Below are positions 1 through 13,500 of a stretch of DNA of 64,000 nucleotides, in pieces (the stretch's first letter is position 1; the number at the start of each line of letters is the position of its first letter). A program made the translations under genes and the position numbers. The notes under the pieces were generated by a model. That model saw only the letters and a list, made by a program, of their open reading frames with translations. It was not told the origin of the DNA and made no database searches. The DNA comes from Aphelenchoides besseyi (Eukaryota > Nematoda > Chromadorea > Rhabditida > Aphelenchoididae). The DNA is taken from NCBI GenBank assembly GCA_024699855.1, contig JAMPIQ010000003.1, positions 4,092,001 through 4,156,000 on the forward strand. Reading direction: 5' to 3'.

Positions 1-115
1 TACGGGTTTAGACGTCAAAATTTGAAATTTTGTGACAAAAACTAAATTGCAAACCAAATTTCACGAAACGTGTTAGAAATTGAATCAAACAAAGAAGCTT
101 ATTGGTTTTTTTCAG

Positions 116-656
116 AGTCCGTTTGTATACCTGCAGCATGATCGAAGGTCGATTACCCTTTATTTCAACTAACAATCTTGCTGTTTAGGTGGTACTTGTC
201 TTATGGACCAATACAAGTCACTTCATGGCAGCGAATATTGCCATCAGTTCTATCCCTTCTATCGCCAAAGGTACGTTGAATGAAGTCGACATAAACAGGT
301 CTCTTATTCAGCATCCCGTATACTTTGCACGTGCAATTCGAACGTCGTCCACGCAAATTCCATGATTTGTTTTCTGAACTTCGCTATAAACGTCATCGTT
401 TCGGTCGATCTGCTTTGCGCGAGGTTGCTTCCTTTCATTTCGTTCGTACTGCAAGTTGTGACTCCGTTTGTCGCTCTGGTTCTGAACATTACACCACTCA
501 AGTTCCACTCAAAGTAAGTTGACTGCTCATACGGTACGCGAAGACGACAAATTTGTTTCTTTTGTTTCGCATAAGCCACGAATTCCCACGTAGTTGACCA
601 CTCGATTCATGATCCAGAAACTCGCGGAAAAGAAGAGTGGAATCTCGTTTTCATAA
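116..656 (+). CDS. 3' end of an unrecognised cysteine-containing protein (partial)
   Basis: Four exons can be joined in one frame: 116-147, 189-270, 312-513 and 594-656. The introns are 41, 41 and 80 nt, all GT-AG. The gene enters from the left; bases 6-115 look like an intron ending TTTTTTTCAG. The first part has spaced cysteines (YTCSM, GGTCL, EYCHQF), then a basic stretch (ERRPRKF, RYKRHRFGR), then two more cysteines (ASCDSVCRSG). No membrane segment or known domain is visible. It could be the tail of an extracellular or DNA-binding protein, but I do not recognise the family. Skipping the last intron would end the protein two codons after exon 3. Confidence 0.45.
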
Positions 657-1264
657 GCGGGAGATCGGATTTCCAAAACTTCCGTCGCTTTTCCGGAAAA
701 ACTGCGCGCATCTTTTCGTTGGCTGAAAATGAAACACAACTCTACAGAAATGGGAGAAACACAACAAAATGCCTAACAATAAACTCAGGATCACTGATTT
801 CAGACGTAAACTCATCGTCGAGTTCGCCGGTTCGTTTGCCGTCCAGAGTTTTGCCAAACAATCTGACTGCCGAAATCTATTTTCCCGAAGTCTTCCAAAA
901 CTTCTCACGTGTAATTCTGTGTATTCATAGCGTATCCACTCTGATTTTTCTTCTTTCAATATGCAATTCATTGAACGAAATTCAAGTGTTTCGATTTCAA
1001 ATTCTTTTCAGTTTTCGGTCTAAATTCCCAGGTGCCATCTTTTCTTAATCTTAACTGCGGGTTGCATTTCTCACAACAAAATTTCCGATCTTTGCGGCCA
1101 ATTCGCCGTGCTGGTCGATTAGCACAAACGCCCTCTGATTCGATGGTCTTTCCATTGTTCTTTTGCCATCTCACTTCTACCACCCGCACGAATAAATTTC
1201 TTAAACGACCTCTTCGATCGTTCACATTAGCAATTCTAAACGACCAAAAAAGAAACAACTGAGA
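657..1264. other. Intergenic region between two convergent genes
   Basis: Between the plus-strand gene ending at 656 and the minus-strand gene ending at 1265. Short open frames on both strands lack consistent splice signals and look like chance. It presumably holds both 3' UTRs. I see no RNA gene or repeat. Confidence 0.4.
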
Positions 1265-2631
1265 TTACGCGGCAACAAAAGAACTTCGATCCGTTGAATT
1301 GAATGTAACAAGTTTGCCGTTTGTTGTTGTTGCTGCTAAGTAATTGTCGGCGTAATCCAACTGAAAATAAAGGTGAGTTCGTTGATTCGAAAGTAACGAG
1401 TTTACGTTTAAAAATGAATCCCCAGTTAATGGATCACCACTCCAAAGTTGGTTGGTAGTTATTCCGCCCGAGAAAATACGAACGACATCGTTCGTGATCA
1501 AACCAAATGTCGCATTAGACGAAGCAATTCGACAAGGTCCTACGCCTTCTAATTTCAGTTTCTTAAATCGAGATTTTAATTTTGATAAGATCAAAGATAC
1601 TCACTGGTAATTTTTTATGAATCGACATGTCGATTGAAGTGATACACGTGTGTTTCCGGTCGTTGTCCAGGCCAACAACATACAATAACTCATGGCATTT
1701 TGCGATCGATCGTTTTGGAGTTGACCAACGAAATTCGTTCAATTTTGCCCACATTCTTATGTCGCCGATTGCCAACGATTCCTGACTCAAAGTGCTGAAA
1801 TAAACGGACGTATCCTAAAATCAATTGAGTAAAAGGAAAGATCAACGGATACCTCAACAACACAGTCGATTGCCGGAGTGGAATGAAAAGTCAATCGACG
1901 AATCACATCATTCCAATTTCTTTCATCCATGACCACAACTTTCGAATCGCACGTTCCAGAAAACATCATACCACGAGCTAACTTGGACCACAAAACTGGT
2001 GAGTTCAAACAACATTTCGCTTCGGGCGTTGAACTGGTTTGTTGGCCGTCAATTCTCCACGATCGCACAAAGTGATCGAAGCCCGAGCTAATCAAACGAT
2101 CTGCACCGTTCCATTCTAACGACCAAATCCAATTCTAAAATACCTTTGGGTTATTTTTCCCACCAAGCACTTACTGTGTGCGCTTGTTTTATTTCGTGTA
2201 ATTTGACTGCCTGATCATTTTTTGAGCGCCAAAGATTCACGGACAAATCCCGAGCTCCAGTAGCACAGATCCCACTGAGTGGTGACAAACGCACTGCGTC
2301 AACAGGCCCGAAATGAGCTTGTGTCATATATGGAAATGTTGCAAGGAAGTCTATTGTCCTTCTCTCGTCTTCAAATGTTCTGCAGAAGTCCGCAAATCTC
2401 TGTGGTAACACACAAATATGTCGTTTCGACAGTTGAATGTTGTGCAGCCGCTTAAACTGTCAAGTGTTCATTCAACAATGAAATCCAAACCTGCAAACGC
2501 CGCTGCCAGTAATTCGTGTACCCAAAAACATCGTAAAATCGTGTCGACACAAACCGTAGAACGTCCCAAACAGTTGGACTGTCGAGGAGATCACCAATTT
2601 TCCACAACAACTCTATTGGCAAATCTTCCAT
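1265..2631 (-). CDS. F-box/WD40 protein, FBXW9-like (copy A)
   Basis: Likely a substrate receptor of an SCF-type ubiquitin ligase. The ATG at 2631 opens directly into an F-box (MEDLPIELLWKIGDLL), 17 bases after an acceptor-like TTGGCTAG. Exon 1 ends at 2458 with donor GTTTAAG and the next exon starts at 2399. WD40-like blades follow, including FGPVDAVRLSP with CATGARDLSVNLWR, then DRLISSGFDHFVRSWR. The spacing of VDAV and GSRD/GARD-x-NLW recalls FBXW9. C-terminal blades are weak (LAATTTNGKLVTFN). The stop is at 1265-1267. It is the last gene of the minus-strand cluster, 258 bases downstream of hcp-6. A related F-box/WD40 gene lies on the other side of hcp-6. The F-box/WD40 call is firm; FBXW9 orthology is inference. 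Confidence 0.8.
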
Positions 2632-2888
2632 TTGATCCGCGCTTCTAGCCAACAGAAAATGTTTCTGCTTTTAAGTTTTCACTTCAACTTTGACTGACAA
2701 TCACCGAACCAAACTTCCGGTCGAAATTTCCAGTTTGTGCTTATGACCAGAAGTAAAAACCCTCAGCCACCTACGTTGTCCTTGTGTATAAGCCTTTTTT
2801 ATTGGACTAAACGTGAATAGACGAAATCAAATTGTGACATGAGATTTTGAATCCGCAAATCGAAAAAAAAAATAGAAAAGAAATCAAA

Positions 2889-5800
2889 TTAGGCCGATGG
2901 TTGTTGTCGTGGGAATACTCGTTTCCGAATACGCTCAAGATCGCTTTTCACTTCACCACGTCGCTGAGAATCGTTGCCAATGAGTTTTTCGAAATGTTCA
3001 AAGTAGTGTTCGAAAATGTCGAGAATGTTCGAATGAGTGTATTTCGCCAATTCGATTAGATCGGGAACCTTCTTCAGGTAATCTTTGAGTCGGAACATGC
3101 GATTCAGAACTTCCTGGTTGATGGTCTTCAGGAATGTGTGAGCAATCATATCACCAGCTACCGCCTGCATATGATTCGCTTCTTCAGTCTCTTCTTCCAA
3201 TTCTTCTGCACCTCCGGCTTTCTTGCCCGCTTGAAGTGTAAGCACAATATCTTTCGATTTGACGATCTAAATCTCAATCGGCTCAACACGCTTGTCAGTT
3301 TTCACTCACGTTCAACGCATCTTTTAACAAACAAACAACGTTTCGATTGTAAACTCGTTCATTCGTAGTTTCATCCTCCTCGTACAACTTCAAACGCTCT
3401 TCAGTGATGTTTTCGAAAACTTCCAATGCAATTCGACACATCAATGGCAAATTTTCGACGTCCGAAAACGTGGAGATCTAAACAAAAAAACGCGAGTTGT
3501 CGATCAAACGGTTATTGCTCGCCATAAACTTGTAAATTTCCATTCGATCGCGTGCACGACGTTCACCATATAATGCAAATCGATCATCCAGCGGTAACGG
3601 GCAGTTTTCCTTCTCATCTGTGAATATGAATTGTAAATCTGATTGCTTTTTTCAACACTTACGTTCCATACTGACCGTCATGTTCGGATGAGTGACATCG
3701 TTGAAATAGAACATAATCTCAACGAATCGATTGATCAACATTTTTGGATTCTTAGGCAACAGAACGTTCATCTAAAGTAATTCTAAAACAAAGAAAATGA
3801 CGACAAAACTAACCAAGGATGCTCGAACTTGTTCACGAACTTCAGGTTCAACATCCAATAGAGCACCCAAGTAAAAGTACATAGTCTAAATATCAGTGTT
3901 CTTATCGATTCTGTACTGCTTAAACTACCTGACCATCCCACTTGAAATACTCATCACGAAGTAGTGATGTAATCAAGAAAAGTGCTTGTTTGCGAATCAG
4001 AACTGAGGGATCGCGTAAACAACTCGCCATTGCTGGTCCGTGATCGCTAACCGCTGTAGTGTTGCTGAAATATGGTCATAATGAAGTAATATGAAGTTGT
4101 TCTCACATTCGAAAGATATCGGCCATGACAACGAGAAGATTGTTACGAATGCAATGATCACGATCTTCGCGCATTTGCTTTGCTAAACGAGCCGTGATTG
4201 CTTCTGCAATGTTTTCGTCCTAAATCCAAACAAAGGTTAGTTTCTGCATCATAAGAATACCGCAATGCTAAATTTGCCCAAAGTCAAGAAGATTGCCGAT
4301 CGAACACCACGGGATAGCAGATATTCACCGTTGATGGAAGTCGGATGTTGAGAAGCAGGGGCGACGGTGTTTTGAGATGACGAAGATTGCGAATCGGGAA
4401 GAATGATTGCTCCGGGTGGTAGCGCGGGATTATCTTCGTCCATTGCCGCATGTTGACTGCCATTCTCGGACATTCGATTCTGTTGCGATTGCAATCGAGT
4501 TTGTGCTCCTAAGAATGTACGAATCAAAAATCAAAAAAACGAACTACATACTCGCGACATCGTCTTCAATCAGATCAGTAACAACTCCGGCACGCAAGAA
4601 ATTGAAAACATTGTTGTCGATTGTTGGTGCATATTGAGCCAATTCGCCAACGGTGTAGATGGCACGAATAATTTTCATACTAAAGATTCGTGATTTTGTT
4701 CGTTTTCTTGAAGACTTACGGGTCGACGTTTGGTGTTGATTGCTGAGTTTGCTGAGATGCTATGGCCGGTGTGAAGGCATTGCGTGAAGCAATTCGTGAG
4801 TATGTTGGTCGAAGAACAACTTTGTCCAAAAGCTGTAATAGCTTGTCGTTGTACTTTTTCGCAAACGCAGCCATTTCTTTGAGTCCAGATCGATTTCCGT
4901 TCCCGCCATTTGGTAGAACACCGTCGGTTAAACGTGCTAACGCGTAACAAACAGCCGAAATGTGTGTAGTCGCAATTCTGAATTACAGTTAATCATGTTC
5001 CTTGTTCGACCTCTTACCGTGTGTGCAATAGCTGCCATTTGATTTTTTCTTTTAGAGTATTACGACGCTCTTCGTTCAGTTGAGAACAACAATTCGCCAA
5101 AACTTTTGCAACATAAGTTGGAATTCGATCGTCCGAACTATTCAGATTCAACTTTGACCACGAGTCCTCAGCACATTCCGGTTTAATTTTCTAGAACCAA
5201 AAAGAATAAGAGCATATGGAAATCTAAGCTCACTTTTGCTCCATAACTCAATTCACATAACAACATCCACGCGGCTGCTGGACAATTGTCCTTCAAAGCC
5301 ATTTGTTCCAATTTCTTCAGCAACTTATTGATCATTTCGTGAAGATTTCCGAATGATTTAGCAGCAGTTGCATTTGATGCAGAACTTGTGTGTTCGGTCA
5401 AACAAATTGCCAAATAACGTCTACAAACGTGCATGAATAAACATAAGAACAGAGATTACTTACGTGTATTCCGAGCTTTCCTCCACTCGTTTCATCAATG
5501 CCCACGCACGATCCGAGTTCGAATCGTTGAGTCCTTTGAAAACGTATTCAATAACGAACTTCACGGCTTGTTGCGATACTGTTGCTTCGTTATCAACCAC
5601 TTGATGCAACAGACCTTCGAGCCATGCTTTTTCAACAATCGGTTGCTCGGCATACTTTTCATCACTGAGCAAATCTTTCAAACAAACGGCCGCTTGTTTT
5701 CGAACCTGAACTGCCGTATCCCAAGTTTTGTTCTACAAATGAAATTCGAGAATGCATGATCAGTTTTGTTAACATACCGTAACTTCTTCAACGGTTTTTT

Positions 5801-8422
5801 CAAACAATTGCATATCCTTGATTGTAGCCGATCGTTGAAGCAAAATGGCAATACACGCCGAAAGCGCGTGCTTAACAACAATCGTCTAAAATAGAAGGAA
5901 AGTCATGTATTCGATAATCAACTAATGTTTACCTTATCATCTTCAAAAGCCCGAATAATCAAACGAATCAAATCGTCTGCTTCGTGGAATTCCAAATCGA
6001 AAACAAGACGAGAAGGTTCTTGGCTCATTAGATTGTCTTGACGAACATGTTGCTGATTCTCATCGGTTTCCATCGTGTCTTCGTGGTTTGTTTGCGGCGG
6101 TTCCGAATGATTTCGACTCTCTTGTCGTTGTGCATCGCCCGCATCGTCGATTTGAGATATTGGACGTCTATTCACTTCTGTTGGTTGAGATTCTTCTTGT
6201 TGTACAGTTTCAGTTGGCAAACGTCCAGGCAAATTCAAAAGATCAAAATTCTCGTTTACCTAAGAATGCAACAGTTAGAAGACGATGGCAAAACAAAAAC
6301 GTACAAATTTTGTAGCCAAAAAGCAAAGATCTTTAACACATGTATTTTTCGTAAAAAGCTCTTCGATTGCTTGCAAAGCCTTCTGTTTTGCTTGTCGATC
6401 TACAAGTCCGTTGATAATCAGCATTAACATCGCTTGTTTTGGTGTCATTCCATTATGCGCAAATTGAACCCTGTAATGTGATTATTAGGTTAAGAAACCA
6501 AAACTGAACACTTGCATATTTGGATCTCTGGGTTCGATCGGAGTTTCGGGTTCAGCTTGACGACGTGTGGCCGTTGGGTTCTGTTGTTCGGAAACTTCAG
6601 CATCTGGTGCCTCTTCGCCCTCAGTAGTTGCTGCCGTTTCGTTAGCTGTTTCTCCGTTTTCTTGTGTTTCGCCGTTCTCTTGTGTTGTTTCATTCTCCAC
6701 TGGTTCAGATTCGCCCGCTTCCGATGGCGTTGCATCCATTAACTCCTGAGCATTGTCGATATCGTCCATGTCGATACCAACAATTGACTCATCGACAACC
6801 AATTCATTCAAAGGAACAGGTGGATCTGGAATCTCGTTAAATGCTGAAAATAACCGTCTAATAAAAACTACATGTGTTAATAAGCATACGAAATGATTGT
6901 AACAGTTTGTTCACAATCTCATAAGCAAACGATCGGTGGACAGTTTTGTTGTGTCGACCAAGAATGTAAACATCGTCAATTATGTACTGGAAAAAGTGGT
7001 GTGTTGAAGAGCATTTTAATCTTAACTTACGTATGCCATTGTTGGAAATCGACACAAAATCTCAACGAACGTGTTGGACACGTTCGATCGATATTCGGAT
7101 CGATCAAAACATTTGAGCGGAAGAGACTTTAAAACCCGCATGTAACACTCCAATTCGTATTTGTTCAAATGCTGAATTCTGAATGTACAACAGAAACAAA
7201 AAGGAAAACATACGACAATGCGTTCTCCAATGAAACCTACTGTTCGATCGCATGTGTCACGAAGAACGTTCGGCAAACTGCCGGTAATCGCTTGCTTTCC
7301 ATTTCCACAAACCCAATATAAGAGATATGGCATTATCACTCGTGATGCAATCGTACATGTTCGCAGTTCGGAACGACGGTCGAGAATCGAGTGCAACATT
7401 GCAAATGCAAGGTCTGACACTTTAAACAGAATCTCAACTTCGCTAACTGATCGTCGAGTTGGACTTGTTGAAGCAGAATCAATATCCAAGTAGGTGACAT
7501 CGCGCAGGAAATCGGCAACACATCGACATCGATCATCGTTTTCAAGCACCGCATCAACAATGTCTGCAAACACGAGCTTTCATTTGTCTAATGACAAGCT
7601 ACTCACTCGAATTGAAAGAGACGAACAGCGATCGCATTGCAAAACACAAATTCATACGAATAACATCAGCTTCCGGTTTAATTCCGAGAGGATCGATGCG
7701 CTCCGGATCGACGTTTCGTTTTTTCGGATTAAGAACTGTGGCGACTTTGCTTATCAACGGACGTAGAAGCCTTTCTGTGCTCCGCAACAGCTCCAGACAT
7801 TTCTAAAGTTCATAAATCAAACTGAAGATAAAACCAGAAACCCACCTGATAGATGTTCACATCGTAAAATTTGTACAATTTTGCCGATTTGACTGCCGCC
7901 AATACAACATAGAGATTAGCGGCCGGAAGAGCAAGTTTAACTTCTTCTTTTGTCCTGAATTCTTTTTCCGTTTTCCAATCGACGGACAAAGAACTTACTT
8001 TGTCGGCTGCAAACCGCTGTCAACACAAAACCACAGGAAATTTGCGAGTTTTGGGACTTCGATTCCACGAGCCAACAGTCGTTCGAAGAACTGTCCGGTA
8101 TCCGAGCTTCTGATGTAAAAGTTGCGAACTCTTTTGGCAGCTGAAATCAATTATAAGAAGTAAAAAAGTTGATAGCTCACATTCGTTCATGTACGAAGAC
8201 ACTCCATCATCGGCTATCAAATCGCAAACAAAACCATCGCTCAACTGATCGAAACGTGCGTATTCGGTTTGTGAACTGAAAACTTGGAATTAATTGTTAC
8301 TTCTAATCCAATCAAACACACCATCGATTACAATATTCGGTGTCTATCGAATTCACGGCTTCAAATTTGTCGGCTATGTAGTCGATGACATCTTCCATCT
8401 CAGCACCGTCGTTTCCTTCCAT
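2889..8422 (-). CDS. hcp-6: Condensin-II HEAT-repeat subunit NCAPD3 / HCP-6
   Basis: NCAPD3 is the HEAT-repeat subunit of condensin II, which shapes and stiffens mitotic chromosomes. About 1,500 residues are spread over some 20 exons. Family blocks appear in order: an N-terminal region; HEAT blocks with VRKQAAVCLKDLL and AWLEGLLHQVVDNEATV; PAAAWMLLCELS, matching APAWMLLSKIA of the human protein; an acidic Glu/Thr/Asn-rich insert near 6500-6810; then GVRSAIFLTLGKFSI and CLRDPSVLIRKQALFLITSLL, the hallmark C-terminal HEAT blocks, followed by a helical tail ending at 2889. The ATG at 8422 (MEGNDGAEMEDVID) lies seven bases after TTTATAG, suggesting trans-splicing. The first intron joins in frame (TGT-TCA-CAA). 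It lies 299 bases downstream of one FBXW9-like gene and 257 upstream of the other. Confidence 0.88.
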
Positions 8423-8721
8423 TTTGCGGCTATAAATGAAATGATCACGAAAATGCTTGCTCAGTAATTGGCCGTCTATATGCGAACACTCAAAAGAACT
8501 TGAAAAGAAAACGCAATGATTCGAAAGCGATGGAAAACGCGCGCCACTTTGTGAGGGCTAAGTTCGACGGCAATCGATTTGGCACGAAAAATTATCGATT
8601 TGTCTCTTTGAGTAACGTGTTTCAAAGAACTTCGACAGTAACTAACTTAATTTCTTTAATCGGCAGTAAGTTAAACTGTGAACATTTTATACAACAAGTT
8701 TGTATCGAGGATCATTGGCTA

Positions 8722-10211
8722 TTAGAGCTCGTTTGGATCAACTATCGGAAGGTTTTTGTTTTCTCGTGGCCAAAACTTGACGATTCCCTCGCTGAATCCA
8801 CAGGCCAAATCGCCGTTTTTGTAGTCGACCTAAGTACTCGGAGAACATTAACACACTCGAATACGAAACTAACCGAAATAATCATGTCTGTTGTGTCTAA
8901 TTGAGCTAAGATTTTAGGTCGTCTTCCTGGAGTGTAAATTCGCAATTGATATGATTTGGCGTAAATGAGAGCACCAGCAGAAACAAATATTGGATTCACT
9001 TTGACGTCTTTCGACTTGTCCGGAAGTTGCCATCGAAATTCGGTTCGAAGTGTTTGTGGATTGAGATAATGAACGATTCCATCTTTTCCACTTGTTGCCA
9101 ATAAATTTGAATCCAATTGCATGTACAAACATTTGCTGAAACCACTTCGTCGATGAACAACTTCCATACGTCTTTTGTCAATCGAGTAAAGACGTCCGTT
9201 TTCACTTCCCTGAATGACCTCATTGCAATTTGAAAGGATGAGGAACTAACCAATGCAAATAGATAATTGGAATCAGACACTGTTGCTAAACAGTTAATTG
9301 GATGTCGTTGTTGTGGTATTTGCAAAGGCATTGGGGTTGAAAGTCCCAGTCGAGTATCGAACATTAAAATGCGTCCATCGTGAGTGGAAACGTAAAGTAG
9401 ATCGCGTTCGGTTAGACAATTCATTGGAACAGTTTGGATTTTCGTGCTGTTGATCTTCTAAAAAGCGGAATGGTTATATAGTTCATATCCTCAGTCTACC
9501 CGAAGTCCTCCATTAGCGATTTCCCATTGAGTGAGCATTGAATCAAAAGCACACGAAAAGATTGTTTTGTCGTCTAAAATTATCAAAAAATACAAAATAA
9601 AAGGACATTAACTCACCAGAAGACGCACATAGCGACCAAATCCAACCCTTCAAAAATGTATGTAAGTTTATCCTCGAAATTAAACTCACGGTATGGGCAG
9701 CCGGAACGGTTTTGTGCCAAAAAGTTGAATTGTTTTCTGTTGCTATTTTTCCAACGTCCCATAAAATCAAAGATCGATCTCTGGAGCCACTGATGGCCAA
9801 TCGAACTCCATTTTTTGTTTCGTGCAATTTCAATGCATCGACTGTCGCACCGTGAAACTGAGCACTTCTCCAACGTTCCAATCCTCTATCTATCGACCAT
9901 CGTTTTTCTTCTTTTCCAAATGCAATTGCTCGTTTCAACGGTTCCACATCGAGGGTACGACCAGAAATTGGTTCGTAGTTTTTACATTTCTAAATGCATA
10001 GAAACAAGATAAAAATACGATCACTTACCCTTAAATAAATCGACCAAAAGTGTTGATTTTGACTTAAAGAATATAAATGCCGACAAGTTCGTCCAACATC
10101 GCTACAGATTGTTGGAATGGGCAAATTGAAGAAAACATTTTCCAACGTTTCATTCGGCAGATCAATTAGCGATTTTTGTGTTTCTCGGACTTTTGAGTCG
10201 ATGCTCATCAT
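8722..10211 (-). CDS. F-box/WD40 protein, FBXW9-like (copy B)
   Basis: Probable SCF ubiquitin-ligase substrate receptor. The F-box is SLIDLPNETLENVFFNLPIP near the N-terminus. WD40 blades follow, with ATVDALKLHE and SGSRDRSLILWDV (the FBXW9-like VDA...GSRDR..LWD pattern), VSTHDGRILMFDTRL, LATSGKDGIVHYLNP and a final blade, LACGFSEGIVKFWP. The last intron (donor near 8865) leads to an exon ending in PNEL and a stop at 8722-8724. The chosen start is the ATG pair at 10211/10208. The open frame extends upstream without an ATG to an in-frame TAA, and an acceptor-like GTGTGCAG lies about 220 bases further up, so the true 5' end is uncertain. It sits between the MYST acetyltransferase and hcp-6 on the same strand. 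Confidence 0.8.
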
Positions 10212-10506
10212 CGTGACGCAAAACGACTCATCAACAGCAGTTTGAAGCGTATCGTCGTTCTTACATAACAAATAACTTCGAATCGAATTCAAACGGGAAA
10301 CGACAGCAATCGAACGGGGTCGTTAGATACGAGTTTTTGCGTCTCCAAATGCTCAACGAACTTCCCACGCGACATCGAAGCGGAAATTGCAAAGAGAACG
10401 CGCAAATGGGGGCGCGAGCTGCACACACAAAGGCAAATTGAATTGGTGGTTAAACTCATTAGTTTATTCAAGAACATTGATTCAAGTGTATTAGCAGATT
10501 TACAAC

Positions 10507-13500
10507 TTAATTATAGGAAGTAAAAGGAGAACCAATTAAAGCTTGAGTGTTCAATTTTAGAAGTCGAGGCTTAACGTAACGGCGCCTTAAAGCACTGAGC
10601 ATCGTATAGAATGGAGTTTCCTGCAATAGCAAATAGAAAGTTTAAGACAAAATGTTAGACAAACCACGTTGACTTGAAGTTTATCGTCTAGAATAAAGGT
10701 CATATCCGCGACGATCATAGTTTCGATTAAATCTTTCATTTCAATTCCCGTGTGTTCTTTGATGTCAATTAGATCGAGTTTCTCGTTGTTGTAGAGCTTT
10801 TCTCGAACATAACTCATGATTGCGGCATACCAGTACTGTCGATAGGTTTTGAGTCCCGCATCAGAAAGTGGATGTTCGGGCGAACCGATCTTACGTTCTC
10901 GAAGAGACAATTGATAACCTAAAAATGAGATGTCGATCAAATTCAAAAATTCTACTCACTCATATCGATCAGAAACACACCGTAACCTTTTCGTTGCATC
11001 CACGGTAAAATCAAAAGACAACTCAAATTGTTGTTTCCGGTCGGTTTGATTTCCTGAAAATGTCATGTCTCGTTCTCATGCTACTGAAACTAACTTTTGA
11101 AAAGTAACCAGCTAGTGTAGTTGTGTTGTTCACGGTTTCAGTTAGAATATAAAAAATGAACTGTTCGACTTCGTAGAAAACGGTTTTCGATCCGATAAAT
11201 GTTTTGGCGAATAACGATAAGCGACGAGAATAGATCTAAAAACGAAAATGAACATATGAATGAAATCAATATAACCTTCTGTTTTTGGCCGGAGACCTCC
11301 CAAACGATCAAGTTGCCTTCTTGGTAGATTGCCATTCCGGGCGGGTTGTTCATCGTACAACAATCCATGTGTACGATCAAATGGTCTTTTGACTCGAAGG
11401 CCATTAAGCATTTCTGACAGAACGAAAGCCGATGAAAAGAAGAAAAACGTGAGCGCAGAAAGTCGAAGTATCGTGGTTTATATACGATGTCTCCAAAATT
11501 GAACTTATAGCTAAATCATTGGTGACAATTATTTTGCGTTCACGCTCACTTGTTTGGCTCCTCTTTTTCCGTTTTGATACCAACAGATGCAAATGGAAAA
11601 AAGTGTTGAACTTCAGTGGTTGTTACATCAGTTTCCTCGTTCACATACTCTTCGTTTAGACGTGAAAATTTGGATTCTCGAGCCGCGATACATCGGAATT
11701 CGCCTTTGTATCGTAATCCATCTTTCAGTTTTGCCAGAAAAGCCAAACGTTGTGCTTCCTCGTCTTCATCGGTTGGCTCTTTGGATCGCGGAGATCTCGG
11801 CAGTGAATCGGTTTTGGTCGGTGAAGTTCGTGTAGAACGCGGAGAACTGGGCGGTGTTTTGGCGAACTTGACTGATGATGTCACGCGTTCTGGTCCACTT
11901 GTACGATGTTTTCGAACTTTGTGATTGGTTTGCATTCGAATTGAAAGACTGCTTAGTAATTTCGATGAACCTGATTGACCCAATGTTGTTTTGCCTCCAA
12001 TACAGCTGAATCTGCCGGTTTTAGGATCTCGTATTAACACTTGTGGCTGAAAATGTAAGTATAAAAACGGGATTTTTCTCATCTTACAAACCTGTTCTTC
12101 TACTTTTTTTTCCTTTTTAACTGTCGGTCTTTCTTTTGTTTTATAGACCAGTTTTGACGTCGATGGCTTTTTCTCTTCTTCAGTTGGTGGTGGAACAGAT
12201 TCTTTGTGGTCCAAAATCTCCATAATATGCTTCTCACAAACTTGACAATACCAAACACGAGATATTGAAGGAAAGTCATGAATCATTTGAGTTGATGGCT
12301 TACAAGTCTCATGAAACGCTTTTCCACAACTTAAAGAACAATTGTTTTTATTAACGATTAGTATAACTCACGTGACACACTGAACATTACCGGGGTCGAA
12401 GATTGGGTCTGAACATTTACTACATCGAATACATTGCTGACAAACAAAATTTGTAGGATTCTCAGTCGCCCAGTTTTGAAGTAGGATCTCATCGTAGACG
12501 CAAGTCAAATGAAAACATTTTTTGCACTTCACGCAGAACATAGCTGGATCCTCGGCTAAAGTCATCTCGTCCGGTCCAGGTTCTGCTGCTTTAGTTTCTC
12601 CTTTTCGAATTGATCTCTCGAATTCCGCAGTTGGCAACAGTGTTTGTTCCTTACAGACAATACAACTGTGATAGTCACTTTGGTTGCGAAAGAGATTTTC
12701 CGGTTCAAGAAGTCGGACTGTTCCTCTGAAGAAACATCATAACAATTCAATCTCTACGTATTTACTTACTTGGCACTTTTAGACGCACTGCCGAAATGGT
12801 CATCGCGTAAGTGAAGATGCGAAATGCGACGGGAAGATGGAAGCAGAGTTCGTCTTGGAGTAACAAAGCTGCTGGATGGTCGCTTAGGTTTTTTGTCTTG
12901 TGGAACACTCGATGTACGAACAACAGTCGATTTTCTAGGCCTTCCTCGTCCTCGTTTGGCCGGTACATTTGTTGCTGGAGTAGTGATATTGAGTAGATTT
13001 GGTGAAGGAGTACGAGCTTCAGGCGAAAAGGGATCTCGTTTTGAGTGATGTGAAAGTTGAAGAGCATCCAATTTCGAGTATTCTCCAATTGTTTCGCGTT
13101 TTAATGTTCTTTGTTCGTCGTGCACTTTTGACTGTTCATTCTCTTCGTATTTCTCGACAACAATGCTGCTTCTTGACTTTCTATCTGAACTTTCAGATGA
13201 TGGTTGCAACTTGCGTCGAGGTAGATTCGTTTCAAAACGCACAGATTGAGGTCTTAGAGCATAGATGGAAATAACTGTTGGTCCTCTAATTAAATTTGTG
13301 CACGGTTTTGGCAATACAGCAAGATCGGCAGTCAACTCGGGAACAAATTTGTAGTCGGCGGATGAACGTAGTCTAGATCTCACGGTCTCATTCGACTTAG
13401 AAGGCGATTCTTCAGTTGTTCCTTGTTTGATATCCGGATGTCGCGTTTCATGTAGTCTTTGTTTGGATGTTGTTGGAGTATCTGTTGAAAGCAACGACAA

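Noticed and set aside
304..579. Minus-strand frames opposite the first gene
   Set aside because: The plus strand has four phase-consistent exons; the antisense frames have no splice support.
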